Notes: generated from the sequence alone by a model not told the origin. A stretch of 38,813 nt of DNA from Bacilli bacterium (GCA_016296285.1 JAEDJP010000002.1:1-38813); one strand, 5' to 3'; counted from the stretch's first letter, positions 17,207 to 26,130 are shown. Numbers and translations are program-made.

Positions 17207-18064
17207 ATGGCACTGCAAAACGTACATTATTTCCCAGGACATATGTCGAAGGCTCTCGACAAGATGAAAGGGTTCGTGAAATCCGTGGACCTGATCGTCG
17301 AGGTCGTGGATGGACGCGCTCCGTTAAGCAGCAGGAACCCCTTGCTTCGCGAGCTCGCCGGAGCCAAGCCCATTCTCCTTTTGCTTTCCAAAAGCGACTA
17401 CGCCGATCCCAAAATAACGGGGGCGTGGATTCGTTATTTCGAGACAAATGGCATTCCGGCGGTCGCGGGGAACCTGCGTAAAGACCGGTTCGTCACCTTG
17501 CTTTCCTCCGCTGCGGAACCCTTGGTGAAGAAGAAACGCGAGAAGGAAGCCCGCTTCGGGATGATCCCCCAGCCCATCCGCGTCATGATCATCGGCATCC
17601 CCAACGTCGGCAAAAGCACCCTCATCAACAACCTGGCCGCAAAAAAGAAAGCCAAAGTCGGCAATAAAGCCGGCGTCACTCGAGCGGAGCAATGGATCAA
17701 GCTCAACGATGACTTTGTCGTCTTGGACACCCCGGGCATCCTGCCGATGAATTACCCAGATGCTGCCCAAGCGATCCGTCTCGCCTTGCTTGGTTCCATG
17801 AAAGAAGAGGTTCTGCCGACCCTCGATCTTTCGATTGCCTTGCTCGGCTATTTGAAGGAAAACTACCCCGATTCCCTTCGCGAACGATTTGGGATTGAGA
17901 ATATCGCGCCCTTGAGCTCTGCCGAGATCTTGGAACGCATCGCGCTCAGACGCGGCTTGCTCGAAGGATCGAAACCCTCGGAAGAAAAAGCCGCTTATGC
18001 GTTGATCAAAGAATTCAAAGACGGGATTCTTGGCCGTCTTTCCTTGGAAATCCCCGATGCTTGA
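17207..18064 (+). CDS. rbgA: Ribosome biogenesis GTPase RbgA (YlqF)
   Basis: A 285-residue circularly permuted GTPase that completes 50S assembly. The G motifs appear in the permuted order G4-G5-G1-G3: LLSKSD with K62 and D64 comes first, then G1 GIPNVGKST with K136, then DTPGILP. The N-terminus contains NVHYFPGHMSKALDKMK, matching the family's FPGHM. The C-terminal domain (about 180-285) is also present. It sits just after lepB and overlaps rnhB by 8 bases. In Bacillus, rplS-rbgA-rnhB is the usual order. Confidence 0.95.
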   Translation: MALQNVHYFPGHMSKALDKMKGFVKSVDLIVEVVDGRAPLSSRNPLLRELAGAKPILLLLSKSDYADPKITGAWIRYFETNGIPAVAGNLRKDRFVTLLSSAAEPLVKKKREKEARFGMIPQPIRVMIIGIPNVGKSTLINNLAAKKKAKVGNKAGVTRAEQWIKLNDDFVVLDTPGILPMNYPDAAQAIRLALLGSMKEEVLPTLDLSIALLGYLKENYPDSLRERFGIENIAPLSSAEILERIALRRGLLEGSKPSEEKAAYALIKEFKDGILGRLSLEIPDA

Positions 18065-18683
18065 CCTCGAGAAATCCTATTATTCGGATAACGTCCTCGC
18101 GATCGTCGGCGTCGACGAAGCGGGACGCGGACCCCTCGCCGGCCCCGTCTGCGCCGCCGCGGCCATCTTGCCCGCGGATTATCAGAACGACTTGATCAAC
18201 GACTCGAAACAGCTGACCGCGAAGCAACGCGATGTCTTGTACGAGGAAATCAAGGCACATGCCCTTTCTTATGGCATCGCTTTTGCTTCCGCCGAGGAAA
18301 TCGACCGCCTGAACATCTACGCCGCGACCCAGAAGGCCATGAAGGAAGCGATTGCCCAGCTGAACGCGCCCTATCAGCTCATCTTGACGGACGCGATGCC
18401 TTTGAAGGGCCTTTCCGCGCCTGTCGTCCCCATCATCAAGGGAGATGCCAAGGCCATGTGCATCGCTGCGGCTTCGATCCTCGCCAAAGTCACGAGGGAC
18501 CGGTACATGGAAGAGCTCGAGGCGAAATACCCCCAGTTTTCGTTTGGCACCCACAAGGGATATGGGACGAAAAAACACATGGAAGAGCTCGAGAAATACG
18601 GGCCGATTGAGGGGGTTCACCGCAAAACGTTTGCCCCCGTCGCGAAATTCTACACAAAGCAACTGACTTTATTCGAAATTTGA
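18057..18683 (+). CDS. rnhB: Ribonuclease HII
   Basis: A 208-residue RNase HII that nicks RNA in DNA-RNA hybrids and at misincorporated ribonucleotides. The DEG-type motif is VGVDEAGRGPLAGPV with D and E of the active site. The third and fourth acidic residues lie in LILTDAMP and KGDAKAMCIAAASILAKVTR, followed by FGTHKGYGTKKHMEEL. The chosen start is ATG 18057 (MLDLEKSYY), overlapping the rbgA end; a frame opening at 18030 lies within rbgA. The length is normal. Its stop overlaps a perfect hairpin. Confidence 0.95.
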   Translation: MLDLEKSYYSDNVLAIVGVDEAGRGPLAGPVCAAAAILPADYQNDLINDSKQLTAKQRDVLYEEIKAHALSYGIAFASAEEIDRLNIYAATQKAMKEAIAQLNAPYQLILTDAMPLKGLSAPVVPIIKGDAKAMCIAAASILAKVTRDRYMEELEAKYPQFSFGTHKGYGTKKHMEELEKYGPIEGVHRKTFAPVAKFYTKQLTLFEI

Positions 18684-18754
18684 TAGTTCATAGAACTATC
18701 CTTCTCATTTTTCATCCAAAACGAAAACTCGTGGGGAATTTTCGCTTCTTTTTT
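18682..18754 (+). terminator. Probable terminator region after rnhB
   Basis: A perfect 8-bp hairpin GATAGTTC-ATA-GAACTATC (18682-18700) overlaps the rnhB stop. A second, weaker stem CGAAAA/TTTTCG (18722-18727 / 18739-18744) is followed by CTTCTTTTTT. Either could stop the lepB-rbgA-rnhB transcript. No clear promoter for dprA was found before its AAGGAG Shine-Dalgarno at 18771-18776. Confidence 0.5.
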
Positions 18755-18783
18755 GGCTCTAAGAATAGGGAAGGAGAATTCGA

Positions 18784-19587
18784 ATGCTACCAAGAGACAT
18801 CGTTGCTTACCTATCCGATTATTACCGGGGCGATTGGAAGAAGATCTACGCCCACATCCTAGAGAAGAGGCCGGTTCCCGACGGGGCGGTCGATCGTTTC
18901 ACCGAGCGTTACCCCTGTAAGATCGTGACGCTTTTGGACGACGATTACCCAAAGGTCCTTCTCCAATGCCCAAAACCTCCGCTAGCCTTGTTTTATCGGG
19001 GCAACCTTTCCTTGCTCGACGACGAATCCCATTGCGTCGCGATCGTGGGCAGCCGGGCGGCTTCCGATTACGGGAAAAAGATGGCGAAGACCCTTGGGGA
19101 GGGACTCGCGAAAAGCGGATGCGTCGTGGTATCTGGCATCGCGCGAGGAATCGACGGGACTGCCTTAGAAGCCGCTTTTCCCTATGGCAAAGCGGTCGCG
19201 GTTCTTGGGAACGGGGTGGACCGCTATTACCCGTCCGAAAACGCGGATTTGCAGAAACGCATCGAAAAGGATGGCCTCGTCATCTCGGAATACCCCTTGG
19301 GCGTTGAACCATCCGCGGAACGCTTCCCCGCCCGCAATCGCATCATCGCCCAGCTGAGCCGCATGGTGGTCGTGGCGGAAGCCAAGCCTCGCAGCGGCAC
19401 GATGATTACCGTCGCGTTTGCCGCTGAGGCAGGGAAGGACGTGGGCGCCGTTCCCTTCCCCGCCGACTCCGAGAGCGGGTGCAACCATTTGATCCAGGAT
19501 GGCGCGGCCCTCATCACGTCCGCGGATGACGTCCTTTTCCAGATGGGCAGAAGCACGGAAACCCCTCGTATCGACAAGGCTGAATGA
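18784..19587 (+). CDS. dprA: DNA processing protein DprA
   Basis: A 267-residue DprA/Smf protein that loads RecA onto incoming single-stranded DNA during transformation. The Rossmann-like core carries VAIVGSRAASDYGKKMAKTL and VVSGIARGIDGTALEAA, followed by AVLGNGVDRYYPSEN, ERFPARNRIIA and SGTMITVAFAAEAGKDV. ATG 18784 has a good AAGGAG Shine-Dalgarno seven bases upstream. The C-terminal winged-helix found in some DprA proteins is absent. Its position before topA is conserved in Firmicutes. No other competence gene is seen here. Confidence 0.94.
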   Translation: MLPRDIVAYLSDYYRGDWKKIYAHILEKRPVPDGAVDRFTERYPCKIVTLLDDDYPKVLLQCPKPPLALFYRGNLSLLDDESHCVAIVGSRAASDYGKKMAKTLGEGLAKSGCVVVSGIARGIDGTALEAAFPYGKAVAVLGNGVDRYYPSENADLQKRIEKDGLVISEYPLGVEPSAERFPARNRIIAQLSRMVVVAEAKPRSGTMITVAFAAEAGKDVGAVPFPADSESGCNHLIQDGAALITSADDVLFQMGRSTETPRIDKAE

Positions 19588-19611
19588 ACCCGAAAAATTT
19601 TCTAGAGGCCC

Positions 19612-19632
19612 TATAAATAATCCTTATTTATA
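19612..19632. repeat. AT-rich perfect inverted repeat upstream of topA
   Basis: TATAAATAA-TCC-TTATTTATA, nine perfect pairs. A wider pair GCCCT (19608-19612) and AGGGC (19646-19650) encloses it. No T run follows, so it is not a standard terminator. Confidence 0.7.
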
Positions 19633-19657
19633 TATAGAAAAAGGCAGGGCATACCCT

Positions 19658-19686
19658 TTGACATTGCAAAAAAGTCTTCCTATCAT
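19658..19686 (+). promoter_or_regulatory. topA promoter
   Basis: Consensus TTGACA (19658-19663), 17-base spacer, TATCAT (19681-19686). The -10 ends 12 bases before ATG 19699, leaving a leader of about six bases without a Shine-Dalgarno. Confidence 0.85.
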
Positions 19687-19698
19687 TCGGACGTTTCT

Positions 19699-21837
19699 AT
19701 GAAGCTAGTTATCGTTGAGTCACCGAAAAAATGTGAGACCATTCGCCGCTACTTGGGCGCTGATTTCATGGTCATGGCATCCCAAGGACATATACGCGAT
19801 CTTTCGACCCGCGGCAAAGGCGGGCTCGGGATCGACGTCGAGAACGGTTTCAAGCCGGATTACGTCCTTTCCCCGCGGAAGAAAGAAATCGTCACGCGCC
19901 TTACCGATGCCGCCCACAAGGCGGATGAAGTCTATCTCGCGACCGACCCTGATCGCGAGGGAGAAGCCATCTCTTGGCATTTGGCGCAGATTTTGCGTCT
20001 GCCCGTGGAGTCCACGAAGCGCCTCCGCTTCCACGAAATCACGAAGCCGGCGATTCTTGATGCCCTCGATCACCCTTCGACCATTGACGAAAATCTCGTC
20101 AAGGCGCAAGAAGCCCGGAGAATGGAGGATCGCATCATCGGCTTTAAAGTGTCCTCCTTGCTTCAGCGCTATATCGGTGTGCAAAGTGCCGGTCGCGTGC
20201 AAAGCTCGACTCTCGGCATGATTGTCGAACGCCAAGAAAAAATAGACGCTTTCGTACCGGAAGAATATTGGACGATCGATATCGAAGTCCTCATCGACGG
20301 AAAGAAATACAAAGCGAGCCTCGTAAAGGTCGATGGCCAGCCTTTCGCCTGCAAAACGAAAGAAGAAGCCGATGCAATCGTCGCGAGAATCCCGCATGAA
20401 TTGACGATTTCTTCCATCGTCAAAACCCCGAAAACCATCTACCCGAAGTTGCCTTTCACGACTTCTTCGATGCAACAAGAAGCCTACACGAAATACCATT
20501 TCTCGAACGCGAGAACCCAGGCGGTCGCCCAACGCCTTTACGAAGGCATGGATATCGCCGGGGAGCATGTCGGTTTGATCACCTACATGCGTACCGACTC
20601 GACGCGCATCAGCCCCGAATTCTATTCTCGCCACGCGAAACCCTTCATCTTGGAAACCTGGGGCCCGGATTATGTTGGTCCCCTTCGCAACGCCAAGAAG
20701 AACGATAACGTCCAAGACGCCCACGAGGCGATCCGCCCGACCGGCACCCACCGCACCCCGGAAAAGGTTGCCCCCTATCTTTCCTCGGACGAAAGCAAGC
20801 TCTACCGCCTCATCTATTCCCGCGCCATGGCTTCCATGATGGCCCCGAAATCCATCGAGGCTACGACCGTCACCCTGGAGGGGAATGGCCTTTCCTTCTC
20901 TTTGAAAGGATCCCGGACCTTGTTCCCCGGCTTCTCGATTCTCTATCGCGACGCCGAGGAGGACGATTCCTCCACCTTGCCGACGATGGCAGAAGGCGCC
21001 TCGCTTTCGCTTGCGAACATCGATGCGCAACAGAAGTTCACGAAGCCCGAACCCGCCTATAACGAAGCTTCGATCGTCAAGGCGATGGAAGAGAAAGGCA
21101 TTGGCAGGCCATCGACTTACGCGAGCACGATCGAAACCCTTCTCAAACGGAAATACGTTTCCTCCAACAAAGGCGTTTTGACCCCGACCGAAGACGGGAA
21201 GAAAACGATCGTCGTCCTCAAGAAGTATTTCCCGGATGTCGTTTCCACTTCCTACACCGCGGAGATGGAATCCACGTTGGATAAAGTTGAGTTCGGCGAG
21301 GAATCGCTGCTTCAGACGATGCGCGAATTCTACGACCCGTTCATCAGTAATTTCGAGAAAGTCAAAACCGTCATCTATAAAGAACCCCCTCGTCTCACCG
21401 GGGAGAATTGCCCTCTCTGCGGACGCCCCTTGGTGATCAAGAGAAGCCGCAAAGGCGACGAGTTCGTCGGATGCAGCAACTATCCGACCTGCAAATACAT
21501 CAAGTCCGATCGCCCGCAAGACGAACCGACGGGCGAGCTTTGCCCCGAATGCGGCAAGCCCTTGCTTTTTAAGCATTCCAGAAAAGGCGAGAAATTCATC
21601 GGCTGCAGCAATTTCCCGACTTGCCGTTTCACGAAATCCCTCGATGGGAAAGTGAGCGAGCCGAAGCCGAAAGTCACCTATGCCGAAGCGGATTACGTGA
21701 AACCTTGCCCCAAGTGCGGCACCGGCCACTTGGTCGTCAAGCAGGGCAAGAAAGCCCAATTCCTCGGTTGCACGAATTTCCCTCGTTGCCGTTATCACGA
21801 GTGGATCGAAAACAAATCCAAAAAGACGGAGAAGTGA
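19699..21837 (+). CDS. topA: DNA topoisomerase I
   Basis: A 712-residue type IA topoisomerase that relaxes negative supercoils. The TOPRIM domain (about 1-120) opens with VIVESPKKCETIRRYLG and has DPDREGEAISWHL. The active-site tyrosine is Y296 in TYMRTDSTRIS. The C-terminus holds three four-cysteine zinc modules, beginning CPLCGRPL, CPECGKPL and CPKCGTGH, each closed by C-x4-PxC or similar. The length is normal for Firmicutes. It is the first gene of topA-trmFO-xerC, with its own promoter and a very short leader. Confidence 0.97.
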   Translation: MKLVIVESPKKCETIRRYLGADFMVMASQGHIRDLSTRGKGGLGIDVENGFKPDYVLSPRKKEIVTRLTDAAHKADEVYLATDPDREGEAISWHLAQILRLPVESTKRLRFHEITKPAILDALDHPSTIDENLVKAQEARRMEDRIIGFKVSSLLQRYIGVQSAGRVQSSTLGMIVERQEKIDAFVPEEYWTIDIEVLIDGKKYKASLVKVDGQPFACKTKEEADAIVARIPHELTISSIVKTPKTIYPKLPFTTSSMQQEAYTKYHFSNARTQAVAQRLYEGMDIAGEHVGLITYMRTDSTRISPEFYSRHAKPFILETWGPDYVGPLRNAKKNDNVQDAHEAIRPTGTHRTPEKVAPYLSSDESKLYRLIYSRAMASMMAPKSIEATTVTLEGNGLSFSLKGSRTLFPGFSILYRDAEEDDSSTLPTMAEGASLSLANIDAQQKFTKPEPAYNEASIVKAMEEKGIGRPSTYASTIETLLKRKYVSSNKGVLTPTEDGKKTIVVLKKYFPDVVSTSYTAEMESTLDKVEFGEESLLQTMREFYDPFISNFEKVKTVIYKEPPRLTGENCPLCGRPLVIKRSRKGDEFVGCSNYPTCKYIKSDRPQDEPTGELCPECGKPLLFKHSRKGEKFIGCSNFPTCRFTKSLDGKVSEPKPKVTYAEADYVKPCPKCGTGHLVVKQGKKAQFLGCTNFPRCRYHEWIENKSKKTEK

Positions 21838-21840
21838 ACC

Positions 21841-23130
21841 ATGATGCGGGTCGATATCATCGGTGGCGGACTCGCGGGTTCCGAAGCGGCTTATTTCCTC
21901 CTCAAACGAGGGTATGAGGTCCATCTTTTCGATGCGCGCCCCTCTTATCAAGACGGGGCACACGAGACGGAATTCCTCGGCGAACTCGTTTGCTCCAACT
22001 CCCTGAAATCGAAACGCCTTGATAACGCCTGCGGCCTTCTCAAAGAAGAGATGCGTCAGCTGGGGTCCCTCATGATGGAGGCTGCCGATTACGCGGAAAT
22101 TCCTTCCGGCAACGCCCTTGGGGTGGACCGGGAGCAATTCGCGAAATTCATCACGGAACGCCTCTTGGCCTTCCCTTCTTTCCATTTGCATCGAGAGGAA
22201 GTGCGCGCTTTGCCGGAAGATCATCTGGCGATTTTGGCGACGGGCCCTTTGACGAGCCCCGATTTGCTGAACGACCTTTCAAGCAAACTCGGTGTCAAGA
22301 ACCTGTCCTTTTTCGATGCGAGCGCCCCCATCGTCAAAAAGGATTCCGTCGATTTCTCGAAAGCCTACGTCAAATCCCGTTACGAGCAAGAGGACGGGGG
22401 CTACATCAATTGCCCGATGGACAAGAGCGAGTATTTTGCCTTCGTCAAGGAACTCATCGGGGCGAAGAAGGCTCTCGTCCACGAATTCGACACCCATTAT
22501 TTCGAAGGCTGCTTGCCCGTCGAAGTCATCGCGAGCAGAGGCCTCGAGACGTTGCGTCACGGCCCGCTTAAGCCTTTTGGGCTCGAGACCCCGGAACACC
22601 CAAAGCCGTATGCCGTCGTCCAGCTTCGCCAAGACACGAAGCTCGGGGATTACTACAACATCGTCGGTTTCCAGACGAATCTCACGTACCCGGAGCAGAA
22701 GCGCGTCTTCTCGATGATCCCGGGCTTGGAGCATGCAGAATTCCTTCGTTACGGCCTCATGCATCGCAATTCTTACATCAATGCCCCCCTTGTTTTGCAA
22801 AATGACCTATCGCTGAAGGTGCTTCCAAACGTCTTCGTCGCTGGCCAGCTTTCCGGGGTCGAAGGGTATGTCGAAAGCGCCGCGATGGGGATTCTCGCCG
22901 CCATCCACGTTGCCCGTCGCCTTGAAGGGAAAGGTTTCCTCAAGGTGCCCCGCGAAACGATCTATGGGGGTCTTGTTTCCTACATCTTGCACGCCTCCCC
23001 CTCTTCATTCTCCCCGATGAACGCGAACTGGGCCCTTTTGCCCATGGCAAAGAAAGAGAACCGCGACGCGACCATCAAGACATCGTTAGAGGCGATGCGC
23101 GCCTTCGCGGAGCAAGTGAAGAATGATTGA
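21841..23130 (+). CDS. trmFO: tRNA m5U54 methyltransferase TrmFO
   Basis: A 429-residue FAD- and methylenetetrahydrofolate-dependent enzyme that makes ribothymidine at tRNA position 54. The FAD-binding GxGxxG is VDIIGGGLAGSEAAYFLLKR, and ELVCSNSLKSKRLDNACGLL is a strongly conserved family segment. The C-terminus has VFVAGQLSGVEGYVESAAMG and ends with PMNANWALLP-type residues. Two ATGs begin the frame (21841 and 21844). It follows topA by three bases and overlaps xerC by 8, as in many Firmicutes. Confidence 0.96.
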   Translation: MMRVDIIGGGLAGSEAAYFLLKRGYEVHLFDARPSYQDGAHETEFLGELVCSNSLKSKRLDNACGLLKEEMRQLGSLMMEAADYAEIPSGNALGVDREQFAKFITERLLAFPSFHLHREEVRALPEDHLAILATGPLTSPDLLNDLSSKLGVKNLSFFDASAPIVKKDSVDFSKAYVKSRYEQEDGGYINCPMDKSEYFAFVKELIGAKKALVHEFDTHYFEGCLPVEVIASRGLETLRHGPLKPFGLETPEHPKPYAVVQLRQDTKLGDYYNIVGFQTNLTYPEQKRVFSMIPGLEHAEFLRYGLMHRNSYINAPLVLQNDLSLKVLPNVFVAGQLSGVEGYVESAAMGILAAIHVARRLEGKGFLKVPRETIYGGLVSYILHASPSSFSPMNANWALLPMAKKENRDATIKTSLEAMRAFAEQVKND

Positions 23131-24061
23131 CGAAGAATTCCTTCCTCTGCTTCAACCTTTCGTCCAAGAGTTGCTCTTTTCCCGCGGCTATTCCTCCAAA
23201 ACCGCGGATGCCTATGTGAATGACATTGAGATTTTCCTTCGCTTCCTCCAGAAGAAGGACGTCGCGCTCAACGAGGTCGATGAAGCGGTGATCACGGAAT
23301 TCCTTTCCGGTGAGATTCGGCGGGGAATCGGGAAGAGGACGCTTGGCAGAAGGTTGTCCGCCTTACGCCTTTTTTACCATCACCTGAGGAAGCGCTCGCC
23401 CGATGAATTCCACGACAACCCGTTTGAGGGTTTTTCTTCCCCGAAGGCCGAAATCAAGTACCCCACTGCCCTCTTTTTCGAACAAGTGAAGTCCTTGCTC
23501 GATGCGAATGCCAAAAGGGACGACCCCTTGATGACGCGCGATCAAGCCATTCTGGAACTCCTTTACGCCTCGGGAATGCGCGCTTCGGAACTCATCGCTT
23601 TCGAGCCACGCGCCATCGATTATCGAAGCCGGATGATTCGAGTCTATGGCAAGGGCAAGAAGGTGCGCATGGTGCCTTTCGGGCAAAACGCGGAGAGATG
23701 GATGCGTCGTTACCAAGAGGAACTCCGGCCTGGCCTTTTGGCCAAAAACAAGCAGGACATAGCATTGAAAAAGGCCAAACCATTCTTCCTAAACGCCCAA
23801 GGGAACGCTTTGACGGTACGCGGTCTTGAATACATTTTGGCCACGATCGAGAAAAAGATCGGCAGCCACCTTGACCTCCATCCCCATGAGCTGCGTCACA
23901 CGTTCGCGACCCACCTTCTCCAAAACGGCGCCGACTTGCGCCTCATTCAGGAACTGCTCGGACACGAGTCCATCAACACGACCCAGGTCTACACCCATTT
24001 GACCACGGAAGACATGCAGGAACAATACGCCCGCTGCTTCCCTCAGCGAACCAAAAAGTAG
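23123..24061 (+). CDS. xerC: Tyrosine recombinase XerC (CodV-type)
   Basis: A 312-residue site-specific recombinase that resolves chromosome dimers at dif. An N-terminal SAM-like DNA-binding domain (about 1-100, LFSRGYSSKTADAYVNDI) is followed by the catalytic domain. The catalytic residues are R153 (SGMRASEL), a lysine in YGKGKKVRMV, H255 and R258 (HPHELRHTF), H281 (LGHESIN) and nucleophile Y290 (TQVYTH). The position after trmFO matches B. subtilis codV, hence XerC rather than XerD; the sequence alone does not decide. ATG 23123 overlaps the end of trmFO. No clpQ/clpY/codY follows. Confidence 0.92.
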   Translation: MIDEEFLPLLQPFVQELLFSRGYSSKTADAYVNDIEIFLRFLQKKDVALNEVDEAVITEFLSGEIRRGIGKRTLGRRLSALRLFYHHLRKRSPDEFHDNPFEGFSSPKAEIKYPTALFFEQVKSLLDANAKRDDPLMTRDQAILELLYASGMRASELIAFEPRAIDYRSRMIRVYGKGKKVRMVPFGQNAERWMRRYQEELRPGLLAKNKQDIALKKAKPFFLNAQGNALTVRGLEYILATIEKKIGSHLDLHPHELRHTFATHLLQNGADLRLIQELLGHESINTTQVYTHLTTEDMQEQYARCFPQRTKK

Positions 24062-24066
24062 GTTCC

Positions 24067-24100
24067 TCCCCATAAGGGGAATCGACGTTCGATTTTTCTT
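24067..24100 (+). terminator. Possible terminator after xerC
   Basis: Two tandem hairpins: TCCCC-ATAA-GGGGA (24067-24080) and AATCGA-CGT-TCGATT (24080-24094), the second followed by TTTTCTT. The stems are short. Confidence 0.5.
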
Positions 24101-24127
24101 GCAGGCCCCCACGCGTATGTGTATACT
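24099..24127 (+). promoter_or_regulatory. rpsB-tsf promoter
   Basis: TTGCAG (24099-24104), 17-base spacer, TATACT (24122-24127). The start is predicted near 24134, leaving a 133-nt leader. Confidence 0.85.
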
Positions 24128-24133
24128 TTCGTC

Positions 24134-24266
24134 GCTGCGTTTTCGCAGTAATACGCACCCCGTGGATTCCGCGCCGTGTTCCTCCTGGGCCGAAGCAGGC
24201 TTAAAAAGCAGTGAGGTGGTCAGCGGTTCGAAGCGAGGGAGGCATAAACAAATGGAGGTCACCTAC
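24134..24266 (+). promoter_or_regulatory. rpsB leader, candidate autoregulatory element
   Basis: An untranslated leader of about 133 nt, much longer than other leaders here. It begins with a hairpin CTGCG-TTTT-CGCAG (about 24136-24149) and holds several G/C-rich segments, with CGAAGC occurring twice. It ends in the GGAGGT Shine-Dalgarno at 24255-24260. S2 leaders that control their own operon are known in other bacteria; no match is claimed. Confidence 0.45.
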
Positions 24267-25271
24267 ATGAGTGACGAAATCAAGGAAACCGTCGCGGTCG
24301 AAGAAACCGCGGCCCCGGCTGCTAGCGCCGAGCCGACCATGGCTGAAGTCTTCCACGACCCCAACGCTCCCATCATCACGATGAAGAAGTGCTTGGAAGC
24401 CGGCGTCCACTTCGGACACCAAACCCACCGCTGGAACCCGAAGATGGGCAAGTACATCTACGGCGCCCGCAATGGCATCTACATCATCGATCTCAACAAG
24501 ACGGTTGAGCGCACCATCCTCGCTTACCAGGCCCTCAAGGCCATCGTCGAAGCGGGCGGAAAGGTCCTCTTCGTCGGCACCAAGGCCCAGGCCCAGCAAA
24601 TCGTCATCGACGAAGCGGTCCGCTCTGGCTCCTTCTACATCACCAACCGCTGGCTCGGTGGCACCCTCACCAACTGGCGCACCATCGCGAGCCGCATCAA
24701 GCGTCTCCGCGATCTCGACGCCGCCCAAACCGACGGCTCCTGGGACAAGCTTCCGAAGAAGGAAGTCGCCCTCCTCCGCAAGGAATACGCCAAACTCGAC
24801 AAGAACCTCGGCGGCTTGAAGGAAATGCGCCGCCTCCCGCAGGCCATCGTCCTCGCCGATCCGTCTCTCGAGAAGAATGCCGCTCTCGAAGCCCGCAAGC
24901 TCAACATCCCGGTCTTCGCCCTCTGCGACACCAACGACGATCCCGAAATCATCGACTTCCCCGTCCCGACCAACAACGATGCCACGAGCGCCATCAAGCT
25001 CATCGTCGGCGTTCTCGCTGACGCTGTCGTCGAAGCCCGCGCTGGCGTGACCGAATTCGCCTACACCAAAGACGAAGGCGAAGAAGCCACCATGGCCGAT
25101 GCCATCCGCGTCGCCGACATCGCCGCCGAACAGCATCGTCAAGCCGTCCGCGCCGCCCGCAAGGCCCGCGAAGAGCGCTATGCCAAGATGCGTGCCGAAC
25201 GCGAAGCTCGCTTCCAAGCCCGCCGCGCCGAAGCCGCCAAGAAGGCCGAAGCCGCTAAGGAGACCAAATAA
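24267..25271 (+). CDS. rpsB: 30S ribosomal protein S2
   Basis: A 334-residue S2, longer than the usual 230-260. An N-terminal tail of about 38 residues (acidic and Ala-rich) precedes the core start ITMKKCLEAGVHFGHQTHRW. The family segments FVGTKAQAQQIV, RWLGGTLTNWRTIASRIKRL and VFALCDTNDDPEIIDFPVPT are intact. A C-terminal extension of about 75 residues is rich in Ala, Arg and Lys. The start is ATG 24267 behind GGAGGT; an in-frame ATG at 24252 overlaps that Shine-Dalgarno. It overlaps tsf by one base. Confidence 0.96.
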   Translation: MSDEIKETVAVEETAAPAASAEPTMAEVFHDPNAPIITMKKCLEAGVHFGHQTHRWNPKMGKYIYGARNGIYIIDLNKTVERTILAYQALKAIVEAGGKVLFVGTKAQAQQIVIDEAVRSGSFYITNRWLGGTLTNWRTIASRIKRLRDLDAAQTDGSWDKLPKKEVALLRKEYAKLDKNLGGLKEMRRLPQAIVLADPSLEKNAALEARKLNIPVFALCDTNDDPEIIDFPVPTNNDATSAIKLIVGVLADAVVEARAGVTEFAYTKDEGEEATMADAIRVADIAAEQHRQAVRAARKAREERYAKMRAEREARFQARRAEAAKKAEAAKETK

Positions 25272-26116
25272 TGGCTACCCCGACCATTGACCAGATCAAA
25301 GCCCTCCGCGATCGCACCGGAGCCGGCATCATGGATTGCAAGAAGGCCCTCATCGAGGCCGATTGCGATATCGAGAAAGCGATCGACGTCCTTCGTGAGA
25401 AGGGCATCGCCAAGGCCGTCAAGAAATCCGGCCGCGTCGCCGCCGAAGGCCTCGCCCTCGTCAAGAGCGATGCCTCCAAAGCCATCATCCTCGAGCTCAA
25501 CTGCGAGACCGACTTCGTCTCTTCGAGCGACAAGTTCCAGAAACTCATCGCCGACTGCTTGGATGTCTGCTTCGAGAAAGAGGCCGCGACCGTTGAGGAA
25601 GCCCAGGCTGTCTGCGCCGACCTCATGGCCGAAGCCACCATCGCCATGGGCGAGAAGTTCCAGCTTCGTCGCTACACCATCCTCCATGCGAAGGATGGCG
25701 AGGCGTTTGGCTCCTACATCCACATGCACGGCAAGATCGCTGCCCTCGTCGTCGTCTCCAAGGATCTTGGGGAAGGCAACCGCGGCCTCGCGATGACCGT
25801 TGCCTCCGCCGCTCCGGAATACCTGACCCTCGCGGATGTCCCGGCCGCCGACCGCGCTCGCGAACTCGCGATCGCCGAGAAGGAAGTCGCCGAAGATCCG
25901 AAGCTCCAGGCCAAGCCCGAGAACGTCAAGGCGATGATCGCCCAGCGCAAAGTCGATTCCCGCCTCGGCGAGAATTGCCTCGAAGCCAAGCCTTACGCCT
26001 TGGATCCGGACGGAAAGCTCACCGTCGCCCAATACCTCAAGGAAAAGGGCGCCTCGGTCGTTACCTTCGTCCGCTACCTCGTCGGTGAAGGCGTTGACAC
26101 CTCCGCCAAGGAGTAA
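25271..26116 (+). CDS. tsf: Elongation factor Ts
   Basis: A 281-residue nucleotide-exchange factor for EF-Tu. The N-terminal UBA-like domain includes IKALRDRTGAGIMDCKKALI, followed by the KAVKKSGRVAAEGL signature. The EF-Tu contact signature ELNCETDFVSSSDKF matches the family's ETDFVA.N..F with small changes. The dimerisation region (HMHGKIAALVVVSKD) and C-terminus are complete. It starts on the last base of the rpsB stop (TAATG) and ends before a terminator. Confidence 0.97.
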   Translation: MATPTIDQIKALRDRTGAGIMDCKKALIEADCDIEKAIDVLREKGIAKAVKKSGRVAAEGLALVKSDASKAIILELNCETDFVSSSDKFQKLIADCLDVCFEKEAATVEEAQAVCADLMAEATIAMGEKFQLRRYTILHAKDGEAFGSYIHMHGKIAALVVVSKDLGEGNRGLAMTVASAAPEYLTLADVPAADRARELAIAEKEVAEDPKLQAKPENVKAMIAQRKVDSRLGENCLEAKPYALDPDGKLTVAQYLKEKGASVVTFVRYLVGEGVDTSAKE

Positions 26117-26130
26117 CCATTCCTTGAATT

